Positions 22,075 through 32,187 of a DNA stretch of 64,000 nucleotides are shown here, one piece after another. Each line of letters opens with the position of its first letter. Within the stretch, counting starts at the first letter, position 1. Both the position numbers and the translations under genes were made by a program. The DNA is from Bryopsis sp. KO-2023 (taxonomy: Eukaryota > Chlorophyta > Ulvophyceae > Bryopsidales > Bryopsidaceae), in contig BSYQ01000011.1 in NCBI GenBank assembly GCA_030272585.1, positions 248,001-312,000 on the forward strand, read 5' to 3'. Under the pieces are notes generated by a model. The model saw only the letters and a program-made list of their open reading frames with translations, did no database searches and had not been told where the DNA came from.

Positions 22075-23943
22075 ATGTCTGGAACATCAGACCATTTGGA
22101 GCGACTCCGTCAGCAGAGGGATGAGTGGAAAACAAAGGCAGAAGCCTTGGAAACGGAGCTCGCAGAAGCCTTAGAATCTGGAACTGAGGCGGTGGAATCA
22201 CATGCAAATGTGGCGGCGGATTACGAAAAGTTACACAAGAAGCTTCAGGAGGGTGTGACAAAAAGAGATGAGCAGGAGGCGGAAATCTGTGAGCTGGCGG
22301 CGGAACTCCGGGAAGCAAAAGAGGAAAGGGCGGCGGAAAAAACTAAGCTGGAAGAGGATTGGACAAATCGATACCGGGCTCTTCAACAGCAGTTGAGTGA
22401 CGCTCAAGTGAAAGCCCGTGGTGCGGAAGCGGACCTCAAGACTATCAAACGAGAGTTATCCGCAAAAGAGGAAGAAAATTCCGCAAAAGATCAAACGATT
22501 TCCGCGCGGGATCAAGAAATTTCCGCAAAAACAAAGGAAATCAGCCAGCTGACCACCGACCTCACCCTCTCCCGGAAAGCGGCCACAAAAGCTCAGGCGG
22601 ATACCGAATGGTATCACCGGGAAAACAAGCAGCTCATCAGCGAGGCGGAGAAACGCTACAAGCACCTCGCCACGGTCCAAAAAGAGTTGGCAGCCACGAA
22701 AGCCGCTCTCGCCAAGGCGGAAAAGGGAGACGATTTCTGCAGCAGCACGACCGCCCGTGTGTTGATGTCAGAACTCGTCGCGTCCAAAGTTGAGGTCAAT
22801 CGGCTTCGGGCCAACCTCATGGACATCCCGCAGTCACTCGCGAGCTTCTCACACGGACTCGTGGGAGTACGTCTGGATACCGCGAAGGCGCAGGCGCAGT
22901 TGGTGCGAGACGGCCGGATAAAAGATCAGGTCGACATGCATAAGGTCAAGGAGATCACCATCACGAACGTGGACCTTACAAAAGCGCACAACTTGGACCA
23001 AGTGAACGACTGGTTGAGCCGGATAAACGGGGCAGCAGAGAATATCTCAAAGCAGTTGACGAAACCACCCCAGAGTTCCCTTGACGATGACGACAACGAA
23101 GAGGTCATAGCGGAAGAACCGACAGGTTCAAAACCACCGCTGAGCGCGGAGGACGCTCAAACAAAAGCACTCGTCAAAGCAGCAATGCTCAAAGCACTTG
23201 CGGAGAAAAAGAAAGCAGCCGCGGAGAAAAAGGCGGCCGCGGAAAAACAACAGGCGGACGCGGAGAAAACACATGCGGAGAAAAAGGCGGCTGCGGAAAA
23301 ACAAAAGGCGGACGCGGAGAAAACACATGCGGACGCGGGAAAACAAAAGAAGGCGGACGCGGAGAAAAAGACAACCGCTGAAACCAAGAAAGGGGAGCCG
23401 TCGCCTCAGGCGGATGCGGAAAAAGTGAAGGAAGCGGAAAAAAAGGGCGCGGAGAAAAGCACCAAGCGGGGGAAGAAACGCACACGCGCGAAGGACGCGA
23501 AAGAGTTGCGTGCAGCGCTCAAGAAGATCAAAGGCACGCACGATCCAGCACTCGCGGGAACGAAGTGCTATTACTGCGCGGGAACGCAACATGGTGTCGG
23601 GGTAAAAACCAGTTGTGGGGCACACTACGTTTGCCCTACACACTGGCCCCATCATCATGTAATGGATCGGGTCATCAATCGGTGGCTCGCGGATAAAAGT
23701 ATCCGGCCGCTCGATATGACCGCGGAGCATCTTCGCCTCGGGAAACGTGCGGAGGATTTCCTTCCGCTCCCATCGCTTCCATCCCCGGACACCACTGATC
23801 AGCTCACCTTACCATGTCAGGTGTGTCGGGTCAAATCCGCAGCCTTCCCCTCGAAAACCGGTGTCAAGGAGCTTGGATCCCGGCTGACATACATCCTACG
23901 AACGATGTGGGATCTCGAGGGCTTGGACTCAGAGACAGAGTGA
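22075..23943 (+). CDS. ORF3 of element B: coiled coil plus Cys/His domain
   Basis: About 622 residues from the first ATG (AAAATGTCTGG at 22075); the frame is open further upstream without an ATG. The first about 220 residues are coiled coil. Later there is an Ala/Glu/Lys/Asp repeat region (AEKKAAAEK and ADAEKTHA units, about 23200-23460), then a basic stretch, then a Cys/His region C-x2-C-x12-C-x2-H-x2-C-x2-H, and finally CQVC near the end. The architecture and the V-C-x-T-H core match ORF3 of element A, where a second C-x2-C also follows. No signal peptide or membrane segment. Function unknown. Confidence 0.85.
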   Translation: MSGTSDHLERLRQQRDEWKTKAEALETELAEALESGTEAVESHANVAADYEKLHKKLQEGVTKRDEQEAEICELAAELREAKEERAAEKTKLEEDWTNRYRALQQQLSDAQVKARGAEADLKTIKRELSAKEEENSAKDQTISARDQEISAKTKEISQLTTDLTLSRKAATKAQADTEWYHRENKQLISEAEKRYKHLATVQKELAATKAALAKAEKGDDFCSSTTARVLMSELVASKVEVNRLRANLMDIPQSLASFSHGLVGVRLDTAKAQAQLVRDGRIKDQVDMHKVKEITITNVDLTKAHNLDQVNDWLSRINGAAENISKQLTKPPQSSLDDDDNEEVIAEEPTGSKPPLSAEDAQTKALVKAAMLKALAEKKKAAAEKKAAAEKQQADAEKTHAEKKAAAEKQKADAEKTHADAGKQKKADAEKKTTAETKKGEPSPQADAEKVKEAEKKGAEKSTKRGKKRTRAKDAKELRAALKKIKGTHDPALAGTKCYYCAGTQHGVGVKTSCGAHYVCPTHWPHHHVMDRVINRWLADKSIRPLDMTAEHLRLGKRAEDFLPLPSLPSPDTTDQLTLPCQVCRVKSAAFPSKTGVKELGSRLTYILRTMWDLEGLDSETE

Positions 23944-24072
23944 GAGAGCGCGGAGCCAGAGCCAGAGCGTCAGAGCCGGACAGAGACAGTTTTTCCTTGG
24001 GGGTTTTCTTTTCTTTTCTTTTCTTTTCTTTTTCTTTCTTTTTGGGTTCTTCTACGGGTGTGGACACCCTTT

Positions 24073-24093
24073 GGGGGGGGGGGGGGGAGTAGT
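24073..24093 (+). promoter_or_regulatory. Polypurine tract of element B
   Basis: A run of 15 G followed by AGTAGT, directly before the 3' LTR. Preceded by a (TTTTC)n run at 24004-24040. Confidence 0.75.
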
Positions 24094-24267
24094 TGATACG
24101 TTGATCGCACTCATTTTGCAGTACGAGTGTGTAGTACGGGTTAGTACGGGTTCTAGGGGGTTAAGTTCAGAGAGAACACTTGTAAAATTAATTCTCTGGT
24201 TTGTGAAAGTGTGTGACCCCAGTCTCAACTTCAGCAACGACTCACTAAAACCTACAGGGACCTAACA
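24094..24267 (+). repeat. 3' LTR of element B
   Basis: 174 bp, the same as 14026-14199 by eye; followed by the target duplication CGGGT. Confidence 0.93.
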
Positions 24268-26824
24268 CGGGTACATGTCGTCCTTGGTCCAGTTGGTCCA
24301 GAATACGCTTCAAAGTAGGGTCATCAGTGGTCGCTTGCGTCCATTCCTGCGCCTCCCCGGGCGAAATTTTGGCCTCCAAAATTGCATTCAACTTGAGCTG
24401 AGGCTTGCGTGACAATGCATCAGCCACCACATTGGATCGGCCCGGGAGGTAGACGATCTTCGGCATAATAGACTGAAAATACCCCGCCTTCAACCAGCGG
24501 GTTTGGGTCCGAGACAGGACCCGTTGCTGGAGGAAATGTGTAGCGGGTTGGTGGTCCGTGTAGACAGTGGTCCCTTTCGGCGCGCCTTCGAGATAATGGC
24601 GCCATTGAGCCAAGGCATAGGAAATGCCCAAAAGCTCCCTTTCATAGGCCGAGTACTTCTGTTCGGCCGAGTTGAGGGACCTACTGAGGAACGCCACCGG
24701 TTGAAGTCCATCGTCAGCCTCCTGCATCAATGTGGCTCCCAGCGCAAAATCCGAAGCATCCGTGACAACTACATATGGCTTGTCCGGATCCGGTATCAGC
24801 AGGACCGGAGCCGTCGTCAGACTTTCCTTCAGGGCTTCAAAAGCTGCCTTCTGCTCGGCTCCCCATTCCCATGGCTGGTCCTTCTTCACAAGCTTCTGGA
24901 TCGGCGCCGCTACCTTCGAAAACTGTCGAATGAAGCGACGGTAATACGAAACCATCCCCAGAAAACTTCGGACCTCAGGAACAGAGGTCAGCGGCTCCCA
25001 ATCCCGGATCGCCTGGACCTTGGACCGATGCGGCGAGATTCCATTCGCCGAGATCCAATGGCCCACAAAATCCAACTCCTTCACGGCGATAGAACACTTC
25101 GATGCCTTCGCGTACAGGTTGTGCTCCGCTAGCTTGTCCAATACCAAGCGTAGGTGCTCCGCATGCTCCTCCTCGTTCTTGCTGTAGACTATGATGTCAT
25201 CGAGGAACACGACCATGAACCGGTCATGGAAATCCCGGAACAGGTCGTTTATCATAGCCATAAACTGCGGAGGGGCGTTTGTGAGCCCAAATGGCACCAC
25301 CTTGTACTCGTAGTGTCCGTACCGGGTCCGGAACGCTGTTTTCTCCTGGTCCTCAGGCCGGATCGGCATCTGCCAGTAGCCGGATCGCAGGTCCAACCGG
25401 CTAAACACCTTAGCCCCCTGTAGTCGGTCCAAGAGCTCCTCGGGTAGCGGTAGTGGATAGCGGTTCTTGATGGTCCTCTGGTTGAGCCAGCGGTAGTCGA
25501 TGCAAAAGCGAAGGCCACCGTCCTTCTTGTTAGCGAAGAGGACCGGTGCGCCCCATGGACTCTTGGAGGGCCGGATCAACTCCCGGTCCAACATGTAGTC
25601 CAGCTGTTTACGGACCTCCTGAAGCTCCGCCGGAGATAGTTTATACATGGGACGAAAGATTGGCTTCGTCCCCTCCTCAACTTTGATCTCGAACTCGTGC
25701 CCGTTTCGGACCGGTGGTGGTCCCTTGGGCAGATCCGAGGCAAATACTCTCCGATAGCTCTCCAGTAGGTTCGTAATCTTTCGAGAGGTGTCCTCCCGAA
25801 TCAGTCGCTCCACATCGTCCTTCTGATGTCCGTCTTCTGGCTCCACTTCCGTAACTACCACCATCAAAGCTCCACAATCGTTGGACCGTATCCCTCGCCA
25901 AACGTTGGTGGCGGATGTCGGTTCCAATCCCCCAATACTCATGACTTCAGTTGGCTTTGGCTGAGTTGAAATAGCTAATGGTAATGATAGTTGGCTCCGG
26001 CCCCGACGAACCTTAATGGTCCGAGTGCGAAAACACAAATCGGGGTTTTCGGCAACCAACCATGGAATTCCCAATATCATTTCATATGCCATTCCAGGGA
26101 ACAAGTGGAAATCGGACACAAAATTAACTGATCCGGACCGGAACTGTAACCGGTCCGCTCGTCCTGTAACCTGTTTCCTGGAACCGTCTGCCATAACCAA
26201 AGTCCGTTGTTCGGGGAAAACCTTTACACCCACTTTCTCCACTACTTCCTTCGAAAGGTAATTTTCCCAACTGCCCGAATCGACATAAGCCACTACTGGC
26301 ACGTCATTAATAAAAACCCTTATTTCAAACCCCGTAAAACGACTATTCTTGCCGGCCCCGCCGGTCTTAGCTAAAAAAGAAAAATTGTCGGCCGTCGCAG
26401 AACCGGTCCGACTAAGTGCCTGCCCTAGCACTTCCCCATCCACCTCGGTAGCTCCTTGACCTTTCCCTGGTTCAAGTGATGCATCACGCTCCGAGTGGTC
26501 CGATGGCCCCACGGGCTGTTCTTGCCCTTGACCGTCGGTGGCTCCTCTCAAGGGTCCCGTCCCTGGTGACCCGGTCCGCACATCTGCTGTATCTTGGGGA
26601 CTGTCTTGCGGACTGGAGCTGTGTTTCGGTTCTTCCGGCTGGTCTTTCCAGCGTACTCTTTTTTCCCTTTGCCCTTGATCTCCCGGATCGCTGGCCTCAT
26701 CACCACCCGTTTCCTGGTCCAAGGCTGGTGGTCCTGCGCCTCGGACCTTCAATTTACTGATCTCTTGGCGTCGGACAGTTTCGGACAATATCGCACTCCA
26801 TGGTTGCCTCCACAGAGATAACAC
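24268..26824 (-). CDS. pol: pol of element A, 5' part: protease, RT, RNase H
   Basis: Open from about 26824 (GTG; no ATG nearby) in the -1 frame relative to gag, whose zinc knuckle it overlaps, so it is probably made by frameshifting. Linker rich in Asp/Gln/Gly, then protease about 155-275 with VDSGS (about 181-185). Reverse transcriptase about 380-580 ([30 protein letters not shown]). RNase H about 680-810 ([34 protein letters not shown]). The frame is broken by element B at the target site CGGGT and resumes at 14025. Normal gypsy order. Confidence 0.92.
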
Positions 26825-26984
26825 GACATTTGTCCCCTGCCACCGCCTCCTGGATTCCCTCTTCCGCCTTGTCGGCCTCCAGTGCCACGGCCTCTGCCTC
26901 GGCCTCCGCCTCCTCGGCCACGGCCACGGCCACGGCCTCGGTCTCCAATGGCTCCAAGTCGGTCCTCACGCGGTCCATCGCCAA
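26752..26984 (-). CDS. gag: gag of element A, 3' part with zinc knuckle
   Basis: The Gag frame resumes beyond the hAT-like insertion with an Arg/Gly-rich tract and a zinc knuckle of form C-x2-C-x3-H-x4-C ([13 protein letters not shown]), then stops at 26752. The spacing is one residue shorter than the CCHC knuckle of element B. Pol overlaps this part. Confidence 0.8.
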
Positions 26985-28009
26985 CATACTATGGATCTGA
27001 TCGATCTTCCAAAACTAAGGTAATATTAGGTCACAGCAGTAATCCGACATCATAACTGCGTCCTAGAACCGATTTTAGCAATGATCGGTTTTTTTTTTTT
27101 TTTTTTTCATTTTTGGCTGATCGGTGATCGTGATCGTGATCGGCCGATCAAATGTTGATCGTGCTCTTGATCGTCCGATCACATGTTGATCGTGATCGTG
27201 ATCGGTTCGCCGATCACCGATCTGATCGGTTGTTCCGATCACGATCCCGATCACGATCAAGCGCCGCGACCTGTCGGCACTTCATCGGCTGACCTTGATC
27301 GGTGTGATCGTGATCGGCCGATCGTGATCGGACCTGCATCCGATCATGATCGGTATTGATCATTTGATCGATGAATTGATCGGTCTCGCGAAAATGCCAA
27401 CAAGTCACCACCCGCAGGTGTTTTTGAGGTGGAAGGATTCGAACCGGGTACCTAACGGATTAGAAGCGTACTCACTAACGCTTGGACCACTCGGAGCCAC
27501 GGTTTGTAGGTTATCCGTGTCATTATATACGTGATTTGTCAGTCCGACAAACTGAGGTATATAATGACACGGATGACCTAGTAACCGTGGCTCCGAGTGG
27601 TCCAAGCGTTAATGCGTCTGTCTCTAGTCTGTTAGGTCCCAGGTTCGAATCCCTGCACCCCAGAAACACCTGCGGGTGGTGATTTCTCGGCATTTGTGAT
27701 GGACCGATCAATTGACCGATCATGATCCGATCTAATCGGCATCTCCGATCCCGATCCCGATCCCGATCAAGCGTCGCGACCTGTCGGCACTTGATCGGCT
27801 GACGTTGATCGGTTTGATCGTGATCGGCCGATCAAAGTTGGCCGATTAAATCGATCAGCCGATCAGATTGGTGATCGGCCGATCTCCATCGATGATCGGC
27901 CAAACCGATTTGATCGGCGATCGATCTGATCGGAAAAACCCGATCACGATTTAATCGGTCGGACCGATCAATCCACGACCGATTAGATCGTGATCGGATC
28001 CATAGTATG
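26985..28009. mobile_element. hAT-like non-autonomous element inserted in element A gag
   Basis: 1,025 bp bounded by an 18-bp terminal inverted repeat with one mismatch (CATACTATGGATC then GATC) and a perfect 8-bp target duplication ATCGCCAA (26977-26984 and 28010-28017). An 8-bp duplication and CA...TG ends fit the hAT superfamily. Both flanks are dense with GATC-containing repeats (GATCGTGATCGG and variants), as subterminal transposase sites often are. The centre is an inverted pair of tRNA-like sequences. No transposase ORF. Confidence 0.85.
27380..27700. repeat. Head-to-head pair of tRNA-like sequences (foldback core)
   Basis: 27545-27690 on the plus strand reads like a tRNA gene: box-A-like TGGCTCCGAGTGGTC, then box B GGTTCGAATCC. 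27405-27525 carries the same unit on the minus strand. Between them AT-rich arms (ATATAATGACACGGAT) pair, and outside them ACACCTGCGGGTGGTGA pairs with its inverse. The anticodon and T stems are imperfect and the copies differ around the anticodon, so these are tRNA-derived pseudogenes or SINE heads, not working tRNAs. Confidence 0.65.
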
Positions 28010-29971
28010 ATCGCCAATGCTGTTGACTCGGCTTCGTCGGTTCCATCTTGGTCTGCCTCCTTGGCCCCTGGCACCAGAATGTGGATGTAGGGTCCGGACA
28101 CCGTCGAGTCGTTCAGCCATTTCAATCGCTTCCTGCACATCCCCTCGCACGAATCCAGCGATAGTGGTGCGAAGAGGGTCTCGTAACCCAGCGACGAACG
28201 TCGAAAACATTTCCGCCTCCGTCATGTCCGGGATGCGAAAACAAATGTGCTGGAACCGGCGCACGTAGTCACGCACGGTCCCTCCCTGCTTGAGGCCACG
28301 TAACTCGGTCCGGGCCCGTTCCGTCGAAGTCGTAGGCTCAAATTGGCGTCGTGCCTCCGTTGCCCACTCTTGCCAATCAGCGAAGGGTTGGCGTCTCCCC
28401 TCAGCCATGCGAAGCTCCTGCAAGTTCATCCAACGCGAGGCCGCTCCTCCAACGTGGGCCGACAGCACTCGGATCCACTGGACCTCAGGGACATCTTGGG
28501 CCCGCAACCACCTGCCCATCTGCATAACCCACTCGGTGACGGACACATCGTGGTCACCTGTGTAGGGTTTGGGCATCTGCAACTTCAAGTGGCGCAGAGG
28601 GTTGCGTCCCTCCGGTGGGTTTGGTGCGCCTGGTCCTGGTGGTCCTCCCGGACCTCCTGGTCCGCCTGGTCCACCTGGTCCTGGTCCACCTGGTCCACCT
28701 GGTCCTCCTGGTCCTCCTGGTCCATTGGGTCCTCCTGGTCCATTGGGTCCTCCTGGCCCTCCTGGTCGCCTCGATCCGTCTGGTCCATCATCATCGTCAT
28801 CGCCTCCACCGCCTCCGCCGCCGCCTGCTGGGTGCGCCCCTTGTCGCCGGTTCATCTGTCCAGTTGGGTCTCGTTGGCCCACTGATGCGTATGATCCCAT
28901 CCCAGCGAATGGGTCCGATCCGGAGTTGAACCCTCCCCGACCACTCGTCTGCTGCATGGCTCCTGGTGGCACCTGTGCTGCGGGCCATGGTCTGCCTTGG
29001 TCGGTAGCTTGGTCTCGAATAACGGGACCTGGTCTGCGGTTCAACCTGGGTCCTGGGTCGGCGGTTCCTCTGGGGGGTAGGAGCACAGGTAAAGGTGCGG
29101 CGTTGACGTCCATAGGTGATACCAGCGGTGCTGGAGATTGCCCTGACGAAGTGGCTACTGTTGGTGGCACGGCCGGTACACCGGTCAGCCCTGTTGTGAC
29201 CACGGGTACCAAAGGTGGAGCCGTTGGTGCCTGGACCGTCTGCGTTCCAACGTACACGGGAACGTGTTGCGGTCCGGTGGGCACCTGCTTGGACCATAAC
29301 TTGACGAGCTCTTCCACGTTGGGTTTGGCTTCTGTCTCGCGCCAAAGTCGGTCCTTGTCCTTCTCCAACTCCTTGGTAACCACGTCGAGTGTAGCTACAG
29401 CGACCTTGTTGTCGTTGAGCTGATGTGTGAGATACTCGGTCCTGGCCCCAAGGTTCTTGACATCGTCTTCTGCCTTGGCGGCCAAACGGTCCTGGCTCAG
29501 TTGGAGACGGCGCTCCAGCTCCGCGGTGAGCTGTCCATACTCTTGGCGTTGTGCCTCCAATCTCTCGGCGAGACCCGCGACCTGTTGATCTACAAGGGCC
29601 GCCTGCCGTTCTTCGGCTTCTCTCCTCTGGGCCTCGAGACGGTAGTCGAGATCTTCGGCTTGCTGGTCCAGCAAAGCGGCTGCGTGCTCCTGTTGCTGTT
29701 GCAGCTGGCCCCGGACCTCTTCGAGGGCCGCCTGTAGGTTGGCCACGGTCCGGTCCGCCCATTGACCCGCGTCCACCTCCAGCTGGTTCATGCGTACGTC
29801 GGCTTGGTTGTTCTCGACGTGAACCTGCTGTACGTGCTGGTAGTTCTGCTGCACGAACATTGGTCCTTGGGCCGGTGGTGGAGGGTCGTCTTCGGTCCCC
29901 AAACTCATCTCGTCTCCCTCGTCCACATGGTCGGGATAGGCTGGGGCTTCCTCGTACGGGATAAGGTCCAT
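28010..29971 (-). CDS. gag: gag of element A, 5' part: coiled coil and capsid
   Basis: From ATG 29971 (MDLIPYE). Coiled coil about residues 75-210, then a Pro-rich region, a Gly/Asp and GGP-repeat block that looks collagen-like (about 385-450), then the capsid domain (LQMPKPYTGDHDVSVTEWVM, LKQGGTVRDYVRRFQHI, FVAGLRDPLRTTI). The frame then runs into the hAT-like element. The first 67 bases overlap ORF1. Confidence 0.9.
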
Positions 29972-30330
29972 GCCTGGCGCCTAGCGGTCTCTCTGGCTGC
30001 GGCTCTGGCTCGTTGACCCTCGAGTACCTCCAGATACAAGGCCTGGAAATCGGGGTCGTTCCTCTGCTCCTCCGTGAACACGGAGTCACAGGATCCCACG
30101 CTCTCCAAATCTTCGTCTCGCGGTCCACGCGGTACAGGTATGTCGGCCAAGCTGGGTCCGGAAACAAAAGTCAGAGGTGTGCCACGATAACTTGTTGGGT
30201 AGTCCACCTGAAACGCGTTCCAATGCGCGACGGTAGCTGGATCGGGAACGATAGGTGCTGCGGACACTGGCACTTGGAACTCCGAGCCAGTGGATGCGTC
30301 GGTCAGGTTCGAAGGTGTCGAAGGGTACAT
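29905..30330 (-). CDS. ORF1 of element A, overlapping gag
   Basis: 141 residues from ATG 30330, just inside the primer-binding site. Contains DLESVGSCDSVFTEEQRNDP, matching ORF1 of the left-edge element in sequence, position and overlap with gag. C-terminus is Arg/Ala-rich. No known domain. Probably a leader protein of this family; element B has no counterpart, its gag following a longer untranslated leader. Confidence 0.65.
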   Translation of the reverse strand: MYPSTPSNLTDASTGSEFQVPVSAAPIVPDPATVAHWNAFQVDYPTSYRGTPLTFVSGPSLADIPVPRGPRDEDLESVGSCDSVFTEEQRNDPDFQALYLEVLEGQRARAAARETARRQAWTLSRTRKPQPIPTMWTRETR

Positions 30331-30370
30331 ATAGATCTCCTTGGTGATGCGGTTCGCGAGTCCGGGAACT

Positions 30371-30383
30371 CGCTCCGAAACCA
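30371..30383 (-). promoter_or_regulatory. Primer-binding site of element A
   Basis: TGGTTTCGGAGCG on the minus strand, two bases after the 5' LTR. Same core as in element B and the left-edge element. Confidence 0.75.
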
Positions 30384-30385
30384 GT

Positions 30386-30795
30386 TGATAAAAACACGGG
30401 AAAGTATCGAGTAGTGGTAGACGTTACGTCTAGAACCACGGAAACACGGATAAGAGTCTTTGCTTACAAGCTTACTCTAGAACATTGTTACCTCGGTCCG
30501 GATCCAATAAATATGGGGCCGGACCGACAACCTGGCAAAAGGAACGGTTGAGAGCTGTCGGACCCAGCGTCCACTGGACCGACAGATCCAGACCAAATCC
30601 TTCTCAGGACCGTTGGTTGGATTGTGTGGACACGGTAACTGCCACCGTGTCCACCTCTCACTTGGGTCAGTCGGACTGTACCGCTGGACCGGCTCTGGTA
30701 CCGAACCAGGCACTGATTACCGGACCAGGCTGATCCAGTCCGACTGGATCGACTTAGGTGAATGTGTACTCGTTCCAGAGTCCACATTCGTATCA
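30386..30795 (-). repeat. 5' LTR of element A
   Basis: 410 bp, the same as 10127-10536 by eye; followed by the right copy of the target duplication CTAAC (30796-30800). Confidence 0.92.
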
Positions 30796-30834
30796 CTAAC
30801 ACCACATCATGTTGACGAGAGCACTCAAACAAAA

Positions 30835-30930
30835 ATATGGCTCATTGATTGAAACAGGGCCCAAGTGTACAGCCCCAGCGGCCTAATCAAGTGCAAACTG
30901 ATTCCTGATTCCTGATTCAAAAATTAGGGC
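30835..30930 (+). repeat. Dispersed repeat, inverted copy of 41305-41398
   Basis: Begins ATGGCTCATTGA, then GAAACAGG, later AGCGGCCTA and a doubled ATTCCTG. The reverse complement of 41305-41398 matches over about 90 bases with a few differences. Non-coding; family unknown. Confidence 0.6.
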
Positions 30931-31348
30931 CAAAAACTGGACCTTCAAGATCCCCATCTGCGAGATAAGTTTTTGAATTGGAAGAAATAACAAAAATTAT
31001 TCTGAAAAATATGTTTTCTCAACCAAAAAATACAAACCCAAAACTGTGAATGCCTCAGTAAAAAAAAACCACAAGCACTGAAATGCTATTCATCTCACGA
31101 TGTTCAATGGGATGCTTCCACTAATCAAAAAAACACACGTGCCCGATCCTCACAAAACCAAAAATCCGAGCTCGACCTACATCCCATTGTTATAAATTGG
31201 AAAATTCTAGGGGCCATCACAGAAAATGTACAAAGCAGTGGAAAAATCTTTTTGCAAACGACCTGGTTGGTGCTGGGTGGCGTAGTCTGGCTCAGCCCTT
31301 TTTCCACGTCACAACAAAGCGATCTGACACATCGATGTCGATTTCGCA

Positions 31349-31459
31349 TCAATTGACGTCCATTGTACGCGCGTTCTTCCTCAGCTTCCACATAAACGAG
31401 GCCCAACCGACCTTGAGTGCATCAGCCCTGGGAGCAGTAAGCGTTGCGAACTTTCCTAC
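31349..31459 (-). CDS. Candidate terminal exon, unknown protein
   Basis: A 36-codon reading after a good CTGTTTCAG acceptor on the minus strand, ending in TGA at 31349. It is rich in Ala, Lys and Trp (LKVGWASFMWKLRKN). No matching upstream exon was found in 31460-32187, and no family was recognised. Open reading on the other strand (31197-31463) makes the call weak. Confidence 0.25.
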   Translation of the reverse strand, partial: VGKFATLTAPRADALKVGWASFMWKLRKNARTMDVN

Positions 31460-32187
31460 CTGAAACAGATACTCATCTCTTTTGAGTCTTTTGCGATGGC
31501 GAAGGGAACGAATGCTGTCCTGATTTCACAACCGCTTCATTCTTTCCGGGACTCCCTCCGCCGTAGTGCTGACAGACATCCTGTTCTCGATCGAACTCGG
31601 TGGAATGGAATGGACTAACTCCGGCTGCTACCGCCTATGCTGCTTGGCTTCACCAGGATACGATCCCGTGGTTTCCGTTGCACACACCAAAAGGATTTAC
31701 GTGGCACCAGTCACGACCAAGAAGGGCCTCGTGATTTTGTCTCCTCCCCCTCCTCCTCCTAAGAAGGTCGCCACAAATATCCACAAAAGCACCCACGTAT
31801 ATCGGCAATGGTTTGAACGCTGATCGCGGAATTTTCATGAATTTGATTCTAATTGCAGGTGGTGGTGGTGGCCGGAAAGAAGGGTTGATGAGGCCGCAGG
31901 TTTGTAGGTTGGTTGGCAGAGCGCTGTTTGGCTTCAATATCGAAAGACGTTGTTTGATCGGAGAGGGGACCACCGAAAAGGAGTGGTGGTTCACTTCGTT
32001 GTTGTGTGGCGTTCTAGGGAAGGAGCCATCGCCCACTGCTGCTACCTTAGCAAGGTCGCGAGTTTTTAACGGTTGGTTTTTAACGCGCGCCTCTTTTTCG
32101 CGTTGTTTCTGTCTTTGCGCGCACTGGCATTGGTGTGTTATTTTTCTGGTCGTTTTTGCGGAGAAAAGGGCGGAAGGAAACAAGGAG

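Larger units (their letters stand above)
14026..24267 (+). mobile_element. Element B: complete Ty3/gypsy chromovirus inserted in element A pol
   Basis: 10,242 bp with identical 174-bp LTRs (14026-14199, 24094-24267) and target duplication CGGGT (14021-14025, 24268-24272). Order: LTR, primer-binding site, gag, pol, ORF3, polypurine tract, LTR. All three ORFs are intact, so this copy may still be active. The 174-bp LTR is unusually short for so long an element. It lies on the opposite strand to its host element A and belongs to a different family: LTRs, Gag and ORF3 are only distantly similar. Confidence 0.95.
10127..30795 (-). mobile_element. Element A: Ty3/gypsy chromovirus carrying two nested insertions
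   Basis: Flanked by identical 410-bp LTRs (30795-30386 and 10536-10127) and by the target duplication CTAAC on both sides. On the minus strand the order is 5' LTR, primer-binding site, ORF1, gag, pol (protease, reverse transcriptase, RNase H, integrase, chromodomain), ORF3, polypurine tract, 3' LTR. Gag is cut by a hAT-like element (26985-28009) and pol by element B (14026-24267). Without these and their duplications, A is about 9.4 kb. I saw no difference between the two LTRs, so A itself inserted recently and the two later insertions are younger still. It can no longer make intact Gag or Pol. Confidence 0.93.

Noticed and set aside
27405..27690. Two functional tRNA genes in head-to-head orientation
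   Set aside because: Boxes A and B are present but the anticodon and T stems do not pair properly and the two copies disagree, so they are tRNA-derived relics.
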